The notes: a model not told the origin generated them from the sequence alone. Positions 1 to 6,379 are shown, counted from the first letter of the stretch. The stretch: DNA of 6,379 nt from an uncultured Collinsella sp. (GCA_900551015.1 URUI01000088.1:1-6379); one strand, 5' to 3'. Made by a program: numbers and translations.

Positions 1-1244
1 CGGTGGTGGCGGAGCGCCGTGAGCGCTATCGGGCCGCCGGCATTGCGACAGACGAGGTCGAGCTTGCTGCCGGCGTTGCCGACGAGCAGGGGCGTGTGGA
101 TGCTGCCGTGGGCTGCTACAACCGTGCGGTCCGTCGTCTGTACGGCCCCGGCACGCCGTGGGGCGAGATCGCCGAGTGGCAGACAGCAACGATGGAGGAG
201 CTCGAGCGTCAGCAGCGCATCAACGAGACGGCGAAGCATCGCGTAGTGGGGCTCGTTATCGAGACGCGTCCCGATGCCGTAACGCCGCAGGCGCTCACGC
301 TCATCCGCCGTCTGGGCTGCACCAAGATTCAGATGGGTATCCAAAGTCTCGACCAGCATCTGCTCGATATCAATGAGCGCCGCATTTCGGTGGAGCAGAT
401 CGAGCGGGCGTTTTCGCTTGCGCGACTGTTTGGCTTTAAGATTCACGCGCATTTTATGCTCAACTTGCTGGGCGCCACGCCCGCGGGGGACAAGCGTGAC
501 TACGAGCGCTTTATGACCGAGGGCGCCTTTATGCCCGACGAGGCCAAGGTCTACCCGTGTGCGCTCATTGAGGGCTCGCGTCTGGTGGGATGCTACGAGC
601 GTGGTGAGTGGCGCCCCTATACCGAGGACGAGCTGCTCGATGTGCTGGCCGACGACATCGTGGTGACGCCGGCGTTCTGCCGCATTAGCCGTATGATTCG
701 CGACTTTAGTTCCGATGACATTATGGTGGGCAACAAGAAGCCCAACCTTCGCCAGCTGGTCGAGAATCGCCTGGCGGCGCAGGGCAAGGGCGCCAAGGTG
801 CGCGAGATTCGCTATCGCGAGATCAGCACGGCGGGCGCCGACCTGGGCGAGTTGACCCTTGACGAGGACGTGGCGTACGAGACGCCGGTGACACATGAGC
901 GCTTTTTGCAGTGGGTGACGCCGCAGGGCAAGATCGCGGGCTTTTTGCGCTTGTCGCTGCCCGACCGCGCGTTTGTTGCCGCGCATGCGGACGAGTTGCC
1001 GACGACGCCGGACGAGGCGATGATTCGCGAGGTGCACGTGTATGGCATGGCAGCGCGCGTGGGCGATCAAGGCCAGGCGGCTCAGCATCATGGACTGGGG
1101 CGCTCGTTGGTTGAGCGTGCGTGCGAGATTGCTCGGGATGCGGGCTATGCACGCATCAACGTGATCAGTGCGATCGGCACGCGTGAGTACTATCGCCATT
1201 TGGGTTTTTACGACCATGGACTCTATCTGCAAAAGGAGCTCTAG
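1..1244 (+). CDS. elp3: Elp3-family tRNA uridine-34 modification radical SAM/GNAT enzyme (5'-truncated by window edge)
   Basis: This is the C-terminal 414 or so residues of an Elp3-like protein; the frame is open through base 1, so the start and the radical SAM cysteine cluster lie upstream. Elp3 uses a radical SAM domain and an acetyl-CoA-binding GNAT domain to start carboxymethyl-type modification of wobble uridine 34 in tRNA. Counting from base 3, the radical SAM part shows ETRPD (87-91), IQMGIQSLD (109-117), the HAHFMLNLLGATP segment (about 148-160), KVYP (182-185) and NLRQLVE (248-254). The GNAT part shows IREVHVYG (341-348), a QxxGxG acetyl-CoA loop (QHHGLG, 361-366) and YYRHLGFY (396-403). 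Full bacterial and archaeal Elp3 proteins are roughly 500-550 aa, so about a quarter is missing. The linker around residues 264-274 (AKVREIRYREI) has no cysteine, whereas many homologues carry one or two there. The stop codon abuts the next gene, which suggests co-transcription. Family assignment is firm; the exact tRNA modification is inferred from the family. Confidence 0.93.
   Translation, partial: VVAERRERYRAAGIATDEVELAAGVADEQGRVDAAVGCYNRAVRRLYGPGTPWGEIAEWQTATMEELERQQRINETAKHRVVGLVIETRPDAVTPQALTLIRRLGCTKIQMGIQSLDQHLLDINERRISVEQIERAFSLARLFGFKIHAHFMLNLLGATPAGDKRDYERFMTEGAFMPDEAKVYPCALIEGSRLVGCYERGEWRPYTEDELLDVLADDIVVTPAFCRISRMIRDFSSDDIMVGNKKPNLRQLVENRLAAQGKGAKVREIRYREISTAGADLGELTLDEDVAYETPVTHERFLQWVTPQGKIAGFLRLSLPDRAFVAAHADELPTTPDEAMIREVHVYGMAARVGDQGQAAQHHGLGRSLVERACEIARDAGYARINVISAIGTREYYRHLGFYDHGLYLQKEL
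1233..1238 (+). promoter_or_regulatory. Ribosome binding site of the spermidine-synthase-like gene, inside the elp3 3' end
   Basis: AAGGAG lies 6 bases before the ATG at 1245, which is good Shine-Dalgarno spacing. It is embedded in the last sense codons of elp3 (encoding QKEL), so translation of the second gene probably follows closely on that of elp3. It fixes the start of the downstream gene. Confidence 0.8.
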
Positions 1245-2123
1245 ATGAACAAGCCGAGTGTTTCTGCTGGCGTCGTTGCCGGCGTTGCCCTGGGAGCTGC
1301 GGCGCTCGGTGCGGCCGCCGTCGCTGTTCGCGCCGCCTGCCTGCAGGTCGCGAGGACCCGCAATGGGTTGGCGCGTGTGAAGCGCGTGCACGATGAGAGC
1401 GGTGAGGAAGTCCGCGTGTTGGTGCAAGGCAGTGTCTACCAAAGCGCGACCTACGTTGGCGAGCGTTGGGCAGAGCCCGTCTTTGCGTACTATCGTGCGT
1501 TTGACGATGTGTTTGAGGCCGAGGATGCGATGCGCGACGCTTATGGTCACGGTATCAGCCGTATGCTTATGCTAGGTGGCGGCGGGTTTGCCTATCCCAA
1601 ATATGCGCTGGTGTCGCACGAGGGCTTGCGTATGGACGTTATCGAGTATGACGGAGAGATAACGCGCTTGGCGCGCCGTTGGTTCTACCTGGACGAGCTG
1701 GAGCGCGCGGTGGGCGACCGCCTGCGGGTGATTACCGCCGAGGCTCGCTCGTATCTGGGTGTGACGAGCGTGGGCCATCGTCGCTACGACGTGGTCGTGA
1801 GCGATTGCTTTGGCGGTGCCGAGCCCGTTCGCGAGCTGGCGACCGTTGAGGCGCTGCGCCTGGTGCGGGGCAGCCTGAATGCCGGCGGCATCTACGTTGC
1901 CAATATCGTGAGCGCAAACGAGGGGAGCGATGTGACGTTCCTTCGCGACTGCGCTGCCGCGGCACTCGAGGTATTCGTCCACGCCTGGGTGGTCCCATGT
2001 GGCGATGCGAAGTTCGGCGGCGAGGAAAACTACCTGCTCATCGCCAGCGACGGCGACTACGCCTTTGCCGAAGCCGTGCCCTTCGACACCGACTTCCTCG
2101 GCACCGTCCTTCACGACAAGTAA
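1245..2123 (+). CDS. Spermidine-synthase-like / class I methyltransferase-fold protein with N-terminal hydrophobic segment
   Basis: A complete 292-aa protein with the Rossmann-like core shared by spermidine synthases and SAM-dependent methyltransferases. Residues about 7-32 form a hydrophobic Ala/Gly/Val-rich stretch after a short polar start, which could be a single membrane anchor or an uncleaved signal. The nucleotide-binding glycine loop is GGGGFAYPK (111-119). An acidic strand end, DVIEYD (131-136), would hold the ribose hydroxyls, and YDVVVSDCFGG (181-191) occupies the position of the spermidine-synthase active-site loop. Genuine SpeE proteins usually have a D-x-x-D-P type loop there; here it is SDCFGG, so polyamine synthesis is doubtful. 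The start is supported by AAGGAG 6 bases upstream. The gene abuts elp3 with no gap and ends 27 bases before a convergent helicase gene. Fold assignment is good; the substrate is unknown, and a small-molecule or protein methyltransferase role is equally possible. Confidence 0.82.
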   Translation: MNKPSVSAGVVAGVALGAAALGAAAVAVRAACLQVARTRNGLARVKRVHDESGEEVRVLVQGSVYQSATYVGERWAEPVFAYYRAFDDVFEAEDAMRDAYGHGISRMLMLGGGGFAYPKYALVSHEGLRMDVIEYDGEITRLARRWFYLDELERAVGDRLRVITAEARSYLGVTSVGHRRYDVVVSDCFGGAEPVRELATVEALRLVRGSLNAGGIYVANIVSANEGSDVTFLRDCAAAALEVFVHAWVVPCGDAKFGGEENYLLIASDGDYAFAEAVPFDTDFLGTVLHDK

Positions 2124-2134
2124 GTCTCCCCGTC

Positions 2135-2153
2135 CCAAAATAGACTGGTCTTA
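2135..2153. repeat. Possible degenerate intergenic repeat, copy 1
   Basis: CCAAAATAGACTGGTCTTA resembles the element at 4683-4703, in the same orientation. It shares the first eight bases, most of the centre and the terminal TTA, with three mismatches and a 2-base gap. It fills much of the 27-base gap between the convergent genes, and its last three bases are the complement of the helicase stop codon. AT-rich blocks of this kind stand out from the GC-rich coding sequence. With only two imperfect copies in the window, this is suggestive only. Confidence 0.35.
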
Positions 2154-4595
2154 GGCGTGGTCGCGCCAGCCGAGAACGCGCTGCTTCATGCCCTCTATGT
2201 CGAGCACACCTTCGGCAAAGCCCTTGCGCACGAGCTCTTCGGGAACAAACTCGTCGTAGCGGTCAAAGTAAGGCACCTCGCCAGGATAGACGAGCTCGAT
2301 GGGATCGAAGTCCTTCTCGGCCTCGGCGGCGAGCACCTCAAAGAACGTCTCCTCATCGGCCTTCATCTTAAACTGCATAAAGTACGGGCGTGACGGATCG
2401 AGCCCGCGAAGGCCCAGCTCCGCGGCACATTTAATCTTGAGCATGCGCTCGAGCGCCAAAAAGGCGTAGCTGCCCAGCCAGGGGAAGAGCACCCAGGTAT
2501 CGCCGCCCAGATTGATGAGCGGCTTAGTTCCCGCGCCCGAAATCTCGGCGGTATGACGAGCCTGCGCCAAGCGGGCCCGTGCGTTACCCATAAGGTACGG
2601 ATATGTCGCGTGCTCGTTGAGCGCCTTGCGCATGCGCTCGAGCACATGCGTGTTAATGTCGCCGGGGCAGTCGCCAAAGTAGGCCGGCACCCGGCCCTTG
2701 ACCTGCGTGGCAAAGACAGTGTGGCGCTTCCAGTCCACTTCCTCGACAATCCAGCAGTGTCCGGCGATGGCGATGCGCTCACCGGGCGGGGGCGGATTAA
2801 CGATCGTGCCCAGCTCGGCCGATTCGCTCCGGACGGTAAACTCCTCGTTTTCCTGGAACACGGCGTAGAACTTAAAGTTGTTGATGATGCGCTCGCCCGC
2901 GAGACCCACGATGAGCCCGCCACCTTCGGTGACCTGGATATGGTCGATCTTAATGAGGTGACGTAGCAGCACACGGTAATCGTCTGCCGAGACACGGTGG
3001 AAATAGCTGAGCGTGAGCACGCGCTGGGCAAGTTCGGCCGGCGTGAGCTCGCCGGTGCTGGCGAGGGTCGACATAGTCTGGTGATAGAGCAGGCTGTAGG
3101 GGAGACGATCGAGCTCGGGTGGCTCGACCCACTTTTCCTCGCGATAGAGTTGTACGAGCGCGATGCCCTGCAGGAGCTTCCAAGGTATCGTTTCGGGCAT
3201 CATCGTGCGCGGCTCGGGCTCCTCCTCGCGCATGACAAACCACATCTCGGGCGGAAGATCGCGGCGGCCCGTGCGCCCCATACGCTGCAAAAAGGAGCTG
3301 ACGGTAAACGGCGCGTCGATCTGGAAGGCACGCTCCAGACGGCCGATATCAATACCGAGCTCCAGCGTGGAGGTGGTGACGGTTGTCTGCGCCTGCTCCT
3401 CATCGCGCATGAGTTCCTCGGCCGTCTCGCGCAGCGATGCCGAAAGATTGCCATGGTGGATGAGAAAGCGGTCGGGCTCGTGCCGGCTCTCGCAGTAGCT
3501 GCGCAGCATGGAGCACACGGCCTCTGCCTCCTCGCGCGAATTGGCAAAGACCAAGCACTTGCGCCCGCGGGTGTGTTCGAAGATATAGCCCATGCCGGGA
3601 TCGGCGTTTTCGGGCGCGGTGTCGGTGGGGTTGAGGAGCGCCTGCTCAGCGGCCCGAGGGATATCGACTTCGCCCTCGGGGGCCGAAGAAGTGCGGCGGT
3701 TCCCGGAGGTAGCCTTATCCTGTGCCCGTTCGCGACGTTGACGGCGCTCCTCCTGTGTGAGCTGTCCGCTGCGGCGCATGTCTTTGGTGTCGGCCGGCAG
3801 TGCCGTGGGCGCCACCGCCTCGATGCGCTCGTATGCGAGCACTTCGGCTTCCTGCGGACCTGTGCCTACGAATCCCCGCTGCTGTGCCTGGGGGCCCGAG
3901 TTGTAGAAGTGCTCCATGGAGATGCGCCACACGCGGCGCGGTTCTTCAAAGCGGGGGATAACGCAGTCGCGCCCCGTTCCCTGTGAGAGAAAAGCGCCCG
4001 TGCGCTCGGGGTCGCCGATGGTAGCGGAAAGGCCAATGCGTCGAGGCTGCACGCCGGCCATGCGCGAGAGTCGCTCGACAAGGCAGAGCGTCTGCCCGCC
4101 ACGGTCGCCGCGCATGAGCGAGTGAACCTCGTCGATGACCACGTAGCGCAGGTCGCAAAACATGCGCGGGATCGCCATGTGCTTATGGATCAGGAGCGCC
4201 TCGAGTGATTCGGGCGTAATCTGCAAGATGCCGCTCGGTTTTTTGATGAGCTTGGCCTTGTGCGACTGCGAGACATCGCCGTGCCAGTGCCAGACAGGGA
4301 TATCGGCTTCTTTGCACAGGTCGTTGAGGCGAACGAACTGGTCGTTGATGAGTGCTTTGAGGGGGCCAATGTAGAGGGCGCCCACGCTCGCGGGCGGGTT
4401 CTCCCAAAACTCGGTCAGGATGGGAAAGAAGGCCGCCTCAGTTTTGCCAGATGCCGTGGATGCCGTCAGGAGCACATTGTCTTGCGTGTTGAAGATGGCA
4501 TCTGCCGCCGCAACCTGGATGGAGCGCAGGCTCTCCCAATCGTGGGAGTAGATGAAGTCTTGGATAAACGGGGCGTAGCGGTCAAAGGCGTTCAC
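2151..4595 (-). CDS. Lhr/BrxHI-like DEAD/DEAH-box superfamily 2 helicase
   Basis: An 814-aa ATP-dependent nucleic-acid helicase, read from a GTG at 4595. An in-frame ATG at 4637 would add 14 residues, but the strong Shine-Dalgarno GAGAGGAGG lies between the two starts and favours the GTG. Residues from the GTG: Walker A TASGKTE (47-53), motif Ia GPLKAL (77-82), TPES (127-130), Walker B DEVH (155-158), motif III SAT (190-192); then in the second RecA domain LVFANSR (348-354), STLELGIDIG (409-418) and the arginine-finger motif QRMGRTGR (437-444). Residues about 232-335 are a charged, low-complexity insert between the two RecA domains. The remaining 360 or so residues match the general layout of Lhr-type helicases (winged-helix and accessory domains). 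It follows a BrxC/D-family ATPase gene on the same strand; BrxD with the Lhr-like helicase BrxHI is a known pairing in some BREX systems. It probably translocates on or remodels DNA together with that ATPase. Helicase identity is firm; the role in defence is inferred. Confidence 0.92.
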   Translation of the reverse strand: MNAFDRYAPFIQDFIYSHDWESLRSIQVAAADAIFNTQDNVLLTASTASGKTEAAFFPILTEFWENPPASVGALYIGPLKALINDQFVRLNDLCKEADIPVWHWHGDVSQSHKAKLIKKPSGILQITPESLEALLIHKHMAIPRMFCDLRYVVIDEVHSLMRGDRGGQTLCLVERLSRMAGVQPRRIGLSATIGDPERTGAFLSQGTGRDCVIPRFEEPRRVWRISMEHFYNSGPQAQQRGFVGTGPQEAEVLAYERIEAVAPTALPADTKDMRRSGQLTQEERRQRRERAQDKATSGNRRTSSAPEGEVDIPRAAEQALLNPTDTAPENADPGMGYIFEHTRGRKCLVFANSREEAEAVCSMLRSYCESRHEPDRFLIHHGNLSASLRETAEELMRDEEQAQTTVTTSTLELGIDIGRLERAFQIDAPFTVSSFLQRMGRTGRRDLPPEMWFVMREEEPEPRTMMPETIPWKLLQGIALVQLYREEKWVEPPELDRLPYSLLYHQTMSTLASTGELTPAELAQRVLTLSYFHRVSADDYRVLLRHLIKIDHIQVTEGGGLIVGLAGERIINNFKFYAVFQENEEFTVRSESAELGTIVNPPPPGERIAIAGHCWIVEEVDWKRHTVFATQVKGRVPAYFGDCPGDINTHVLERMRKALNEHATYPYLMGNARARLAQARHTAEISGAGTKPLINLGGDTWVLFPWLGSYAFLALERMLKIKCAAELGLRGLDPSRPYFMQFKMKADEETFFEVLAAEAEKDFDPIELVYPGEVPYFDRYDEFVPEELVRKGFAEGVLDIEGMKQRVLGWRDHA

Positions 4596-4599
4596 GGGG

Positions 4600-4608
4600 C
4601 CTCCTCTC
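4600..4608 (-). promoter_or_regulatory. Strong ribosome binding site that sets the helicase GTG start
   Basis: The minus strand reads GAGAGGAGG, followed after 4 bases by GTG (4595-4593). The site lies inside the 14-codon extension that an ATG at 4637 would give, so it argues for the shorter GTG-initiated protein. The 4-base spacing from the last G is a little short but the long purine run compensates. Confidence 0.7.
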
Positions 4609-4676
4609 AAAAACGAATTTCTCAACGCTGCCGACAACGGCTTGCTGCATTACAGTCTCAACGTTTGCCCAGATAA

Positions 4677-4713
4677 AACCTGCCAAAATAAACCTGTCCC
4701 TTATTGGCAGGTT
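4677..4713 (-). terminator. Hairpin overlapping the ATPase stop codon: weak intrinsic terminator or processing/attenuation stem
   Basis: A perfect 10-bp inverted repeat, AACCTGCCAA (4677-4686) and TTGGCAGGTT (4704-4713), is separated by 17 bases; a further 3 bp (4689-4691 with 4701-4703) can form with a 2-base bulge, leaving a 9-base loop. On the minus strand the stem begins within the TAA stop of the ATPase gene (4714-4712) and is followed by a short T-rich run (GGTTTTATCT). The T-run is interrupted, so termination may be partial. That would lower transcription into the downstream helicase gene rather than abolish it. On the plus strand no T-run follows. Confidence 0.55.
4683..4703. repeat. 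Possible degenerate intergenic repeat, copy 2 (within the hairpin)
   Basis: CCAAAATAAACCTGTCCCTTA sits in the left arm and loop of the hairpin at 4677-4713 and resembles the element at 2135-2153. The motif AACCTG also recurs inside the hairpin (4677-4682 and 4691-4696) and is complementary to the right arm. Such AT-rich stem-loop blocks past stop codons resemble REP-type dispersed elements, but the copy number in the genome cannot be judged from this window. Confidence 0.4.
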
Positions 4714-6016
4714 AGATGGTGAATTCGGCGAAGTTACGGTCGCCGCCTGCGGTATCGGTGTCGCCTGTTGCGGTTGCCGGCGCCAACGCGTCGCCGCCGA
4801 CGCTTTGCAGCAGCTCGGCCACGTTGGCGTCGGGGTTTTGGCATAGGATGTCGAGCAGCTCGATAAAGTCACGAATGACTTCACGCGGCGTCAGATGCGT
4901 GTCGGCTCCCACGCGACCGAACTCGATCTTGAGGAAGTCCACCAAGTCGTTCTCGGTAAGCGTGGGCGTCCAGCCAAAGTAGCCGGCATGGATCTGCATG
5001 AGTTTTTCGATGAGCACCAGCAGCTCCTCGTAGGTGAGTGGCTGCAGGCGGATGATGGGCGCGAGCATGTCCTTAAAGTCTTCGCGCGCAAAGCGGCCCT
5101 GAGCGAGTCGGCTGCGCAGGGCCTCGTAGGAGAACACGCCGCGGCGGCGGTCTTCGATGGAGGTTGGCGTGCCGCCCATGATCATGCCCAGGTACTGCGC
5201 CTTGCCTTGGAGCGTGTCGTTGTACATGGTCAGGATCTTCTCGTAGTTGTATTGGCGCGTGATGGCGTTGGGAATCTTATACAGATTCACGAGTTCGTCG
5301 ATGAGCACCAGCATGCCCTTGTAGCCGCTGCAGACCAAAAAGCGCGCAATGAGCTTAACGTAGTCGTACCAGTCGTCATCGCTGATGATGGTCGAGGAGC
5401 CCAGCTCGGAGCGTGCCTCGCTCTTGGTGCGGTATTCGCCGCGAATCCATTTGGTCACGCGGCTCATGGCCTCTTCGTCGCCCCCGGATGCGGCCATGCG
5501 ATAGCGGCGGAGCATGCGGGTGAAGTCGAAGCCGTGGACCATCTCCTCGAGCGGGGCCAGTTGGGCATTGACGATCGACTCGTCGACGTCGGCACACGAG
5601 GCGACCCAGCGATCCAGAATAAGGTTGAGCGCACCGCCCTCGGGGCGCGTCTTGGTCGATATATTGCGGATGAGCTCGCGGTAGGTGGCAAGGCCCTGTC
5701 CCTGACCGCCCTGCAGGCGGCGCTCGGGCGACAGGTCGGCATCAGCGACGACGAATCCCTCGCCCATGGCGTGCGTGCGGATAGTCTGGAGCAAAAAGCT
5801 CTTGCCGGCGCCGTAACGACCGACCAGAAAGCGGAAGCTCGCGCCACCGTCGGCGATGAGACTCAGATCGGTGAGCAGGGCGCGGATCTCGACCTCGCGC
5901 CCTACGGTGATGTAAGGAAGGCCGATGCGCGGGACCACACCGCCCTTGAGCGAGTTGAGAATGACGGCAGCGACGCGCTTGGGCACGCGAGGTGCTGCGG
6001 ATGCGGTATCACTCAT
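4712..6016 (-). CDS. BrxC/BrxD-family P-loop ATP-binding protein (formerly DUF2791)
   Basis: A complete 434-aa cytoplasmic AAA-like ATPase. Near the N-terminus VVPRIGLPYITVGRE (27-41) is the segment that precedes the P-loop in BrxD-like proteins. Walker A is GRYGAGKS (66-73), Walker B is MLVLIDE (235-241), and GGTPTSIEDRRRG (281-293) followed by SYEALRSRL (296-304) matches the sensor/arginine region typical of this family. The last 30 or so residues are a Ala/Thr/Gly/Asp-rich tail. In BREX, BrxD is a small ATPase encoded beside the Lhr-like helicase BrxHI, which is also the downstream gene here. The ATG overlaps the end of the upstream TerB_C-like gene by 8 bases, and GAGAGGA lies 10 bases before it (6027-6033), so translation is probably coupled. 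It probably loads or regulates the helicase; this is an inference. Family assignment is confident, but calling it brxD proper is not justified without the rest of a BREX operon. Confidence 0.88.
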   Translation of the reverse strand: MSDTASAAPRVPKRVAAVILNSLKGGVVPRIGLPYITVGREVEIRALLTDLSLIADGGASFRFLVGRYGAGKSFLLQTIRTHAMGEGFVVADADLSPERRLQGGQGQGLATYRELIRNISTKTRPEGGALNLILDRWVASCADVDESIVNAQLAPLEEMVHGFDFTRMLRRYRMAASGGDEEAMSRVTKWIRGEYRTKSEARSELGSSTIISDDDWYDYVKLIARFLVCSGYKGMLVLIDELVNLYKIPNAITRQYNYEKILTMYNDTLQGKAQYLGMIMGGTPTSIEDRRRGVFSYEALRSRLAQGRFAREDFKDMLAPIIRLQPLTYEELLVLIEKLMQIHAGYFGWTPTLTENDLVDFLKIEFGRVGADTHLTPREVIRDFIELLDILCQNPDANVAELLQSVGGDALAPATATGDTDTAGGDRNFAEFTI

Positions 6017-6379
6017 GGTCTAGGTATCCTCTCACGTCTGCTTCGTAGTCCTCGATAATCTGCGGCCCTGCCGCGCTAAATTCAATTACGGTGTCGCCCA
6101 CCAGGTCAAAGAGCGCCTCGTTGATGGTATCGACGAGCATGTCCTCGCTCTGCTCCGATTGCACTACCGCCGATTCCGCCTGTACTGCGTTGTGCTCGAG
6201 CAGCGCGCGGAGATAGGCGTCTGCGGCGGGCGCGAGTTCGTTCGTGGCGTCAGCGGGCGCAGCAGCTGCGAACGCGGGCGTCGGTGCGAGAAGCGGTGCT
6301 ACGACACCAAACTGTTCGGTGGATATGGTCGGCTCGTCGGACTCGTCCTGCCCTGCGGCCGCCGCGACCGCCTCGACCG
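6009..6379 (-). CDS. C-terminus of a TerB_C-domain-like protein (5'-truncated by window edge)
   Basis: An open frame enters at base 6377 and runs 122 codons to TGA at 6011-6009. It has no start codon in the window, but the pattern is that of a real gene: it ends inside the next gene's start (ATGAGTGA) and shows a conserved-looking C-terminus. The first 50 or so residues are a low-complexity Ala/Pro/Asp/Glu-rich linker. The last 40 contain INEALFDLVGDTVIEF (85-100) followed by an acidic IIEDYEADVRGYL segment. This resembles, from memory, the end of TerB_C domains in long TerB_N/TerB_C proteins, which are encoded beside BrxC/D-type ATPases and helicases. TerB-type domains are helical, probably metal-binding modules of Ter stress and defence systems. 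Being first of the three genes, it may be the sensor or scaffold. Presence of a gene is near certain; the domain call rests on a short segment. Confidence 0.75.
   Translation of the reverse strand, partial: VEAVAAAAGQDESDEPTISTEQFGVVAPLLAPTPAFAAAAPADATNELAPAADAYLRALLEHNAVQAESAVVQSEQSEDMLVDTINEALFDLVGDTVIEFSAAGPQIIEDYEADVRGYLDHE

Noticed and set aside
1572..2138. 188-codon minus-strand open frame opposite the spermidine-synthase-like gene
   Set aside because: Antisense shadow; the plus-strand frame has a good ribosome site and recognisable nucleotide-binding motifs.
2121..2153. Bidirectional terminator between the convergent genes
   Set aside because: Only short 3-4 bp complementary pieces (TAA/TTA and GTCT/AGAC) with a large bulge and loop can be found, and no T-run; not enough for an intrinsic terminator.
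2997..3986. 329-codon plus-strand open frame opposite the helicase gene
   Set aside because: Antisense shadow of the helicase; the translation has no domain-like pattern and there is no convincing ribosome site.
4596..4637. ATG at 4637 as the helicase start (828 aa)
   Set aside because: The added 14 residues include the codons that form the strong GAGAGGAGG site, which serves the GTG at 4595; no good ribosome site precedes the ATG.
4609..4676. Separate promoter for the helicase gene on the minus strand
   Set aside because: The best -10-like candidate (TGTAAT) lacks a reasonable -35 at proper spacing, so a promoter cannot be supported by eye.
4895..6058. 387-codon plus-strand open frame opposite the ATPase gene
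   Set aside because: It is an antisense frame kept open by high GC codon bias. The minus-strand protein has clear Walker A, Walker B and family motifs, while the plus-strand translation shows no recognisable domain.

Overview
The window is GC-rich and densely coding. Its codon use (many GCC/GCG, CTG and CGC codons), short intergenic gaps and protein sequences fit a gut-associated actinobacterium of the Coriobacteriia, perhaps Collinsella-like. That placement is an inference from general sequence character, not a database match.

Bases 1-2123 (plus strand) hold a two-gene unit. The first is the 3' part of an Elp3-type radical SAM/GNAT tRNA-modification enzyme. The second is a 292-aa spermidine-synthase-fold (class I methyltransferase-like) protein with an N-terminal hydrophobic segment. 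The second start codon directly abuts the Elp3 stop codon, and its ribosome binding site lies inside the last Elp3 codons, so the two are probably co-expressed.

Bases 2151-6379 (minus strand, convergent to the first unit) hold three genes, transcribed from right to left. They are the C-terminus of a TerB_C-like protein (cut by the window edge), a BrxC/BrxD-family P-loop ATPase, and a large Lhr/BrxHI-like superfamily 2 helicase. The first two overlap by 8 bases (ATGAGTGA). The ATPase and helicase are separated by about 116 bases that contain a strong hairpin. BrxD-like ATPases and Lhr-like helicases are known partners in some BREX phage-defence systems. Here they are paired with a TerB-type protein, and no BREX methyltransferase (PglX) or phosphatase (PglZ) is visible. 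The most plausible reading is a compact BREX/Ter-related DNA-processing or anti-phage module beside housekeeping genes; its function is not proven by the sequence.

No rRNA, tRNA, CRISPR array, insertion sequence or integrase was seen. There is no gene-free stretch longer than about 120 bases. Two short related AT-richer elements (2135-2153 and 4683-4703) lie just past the stop codons of the two complete minus-strand genes and may be copies of a dispersed intergenic repeat.
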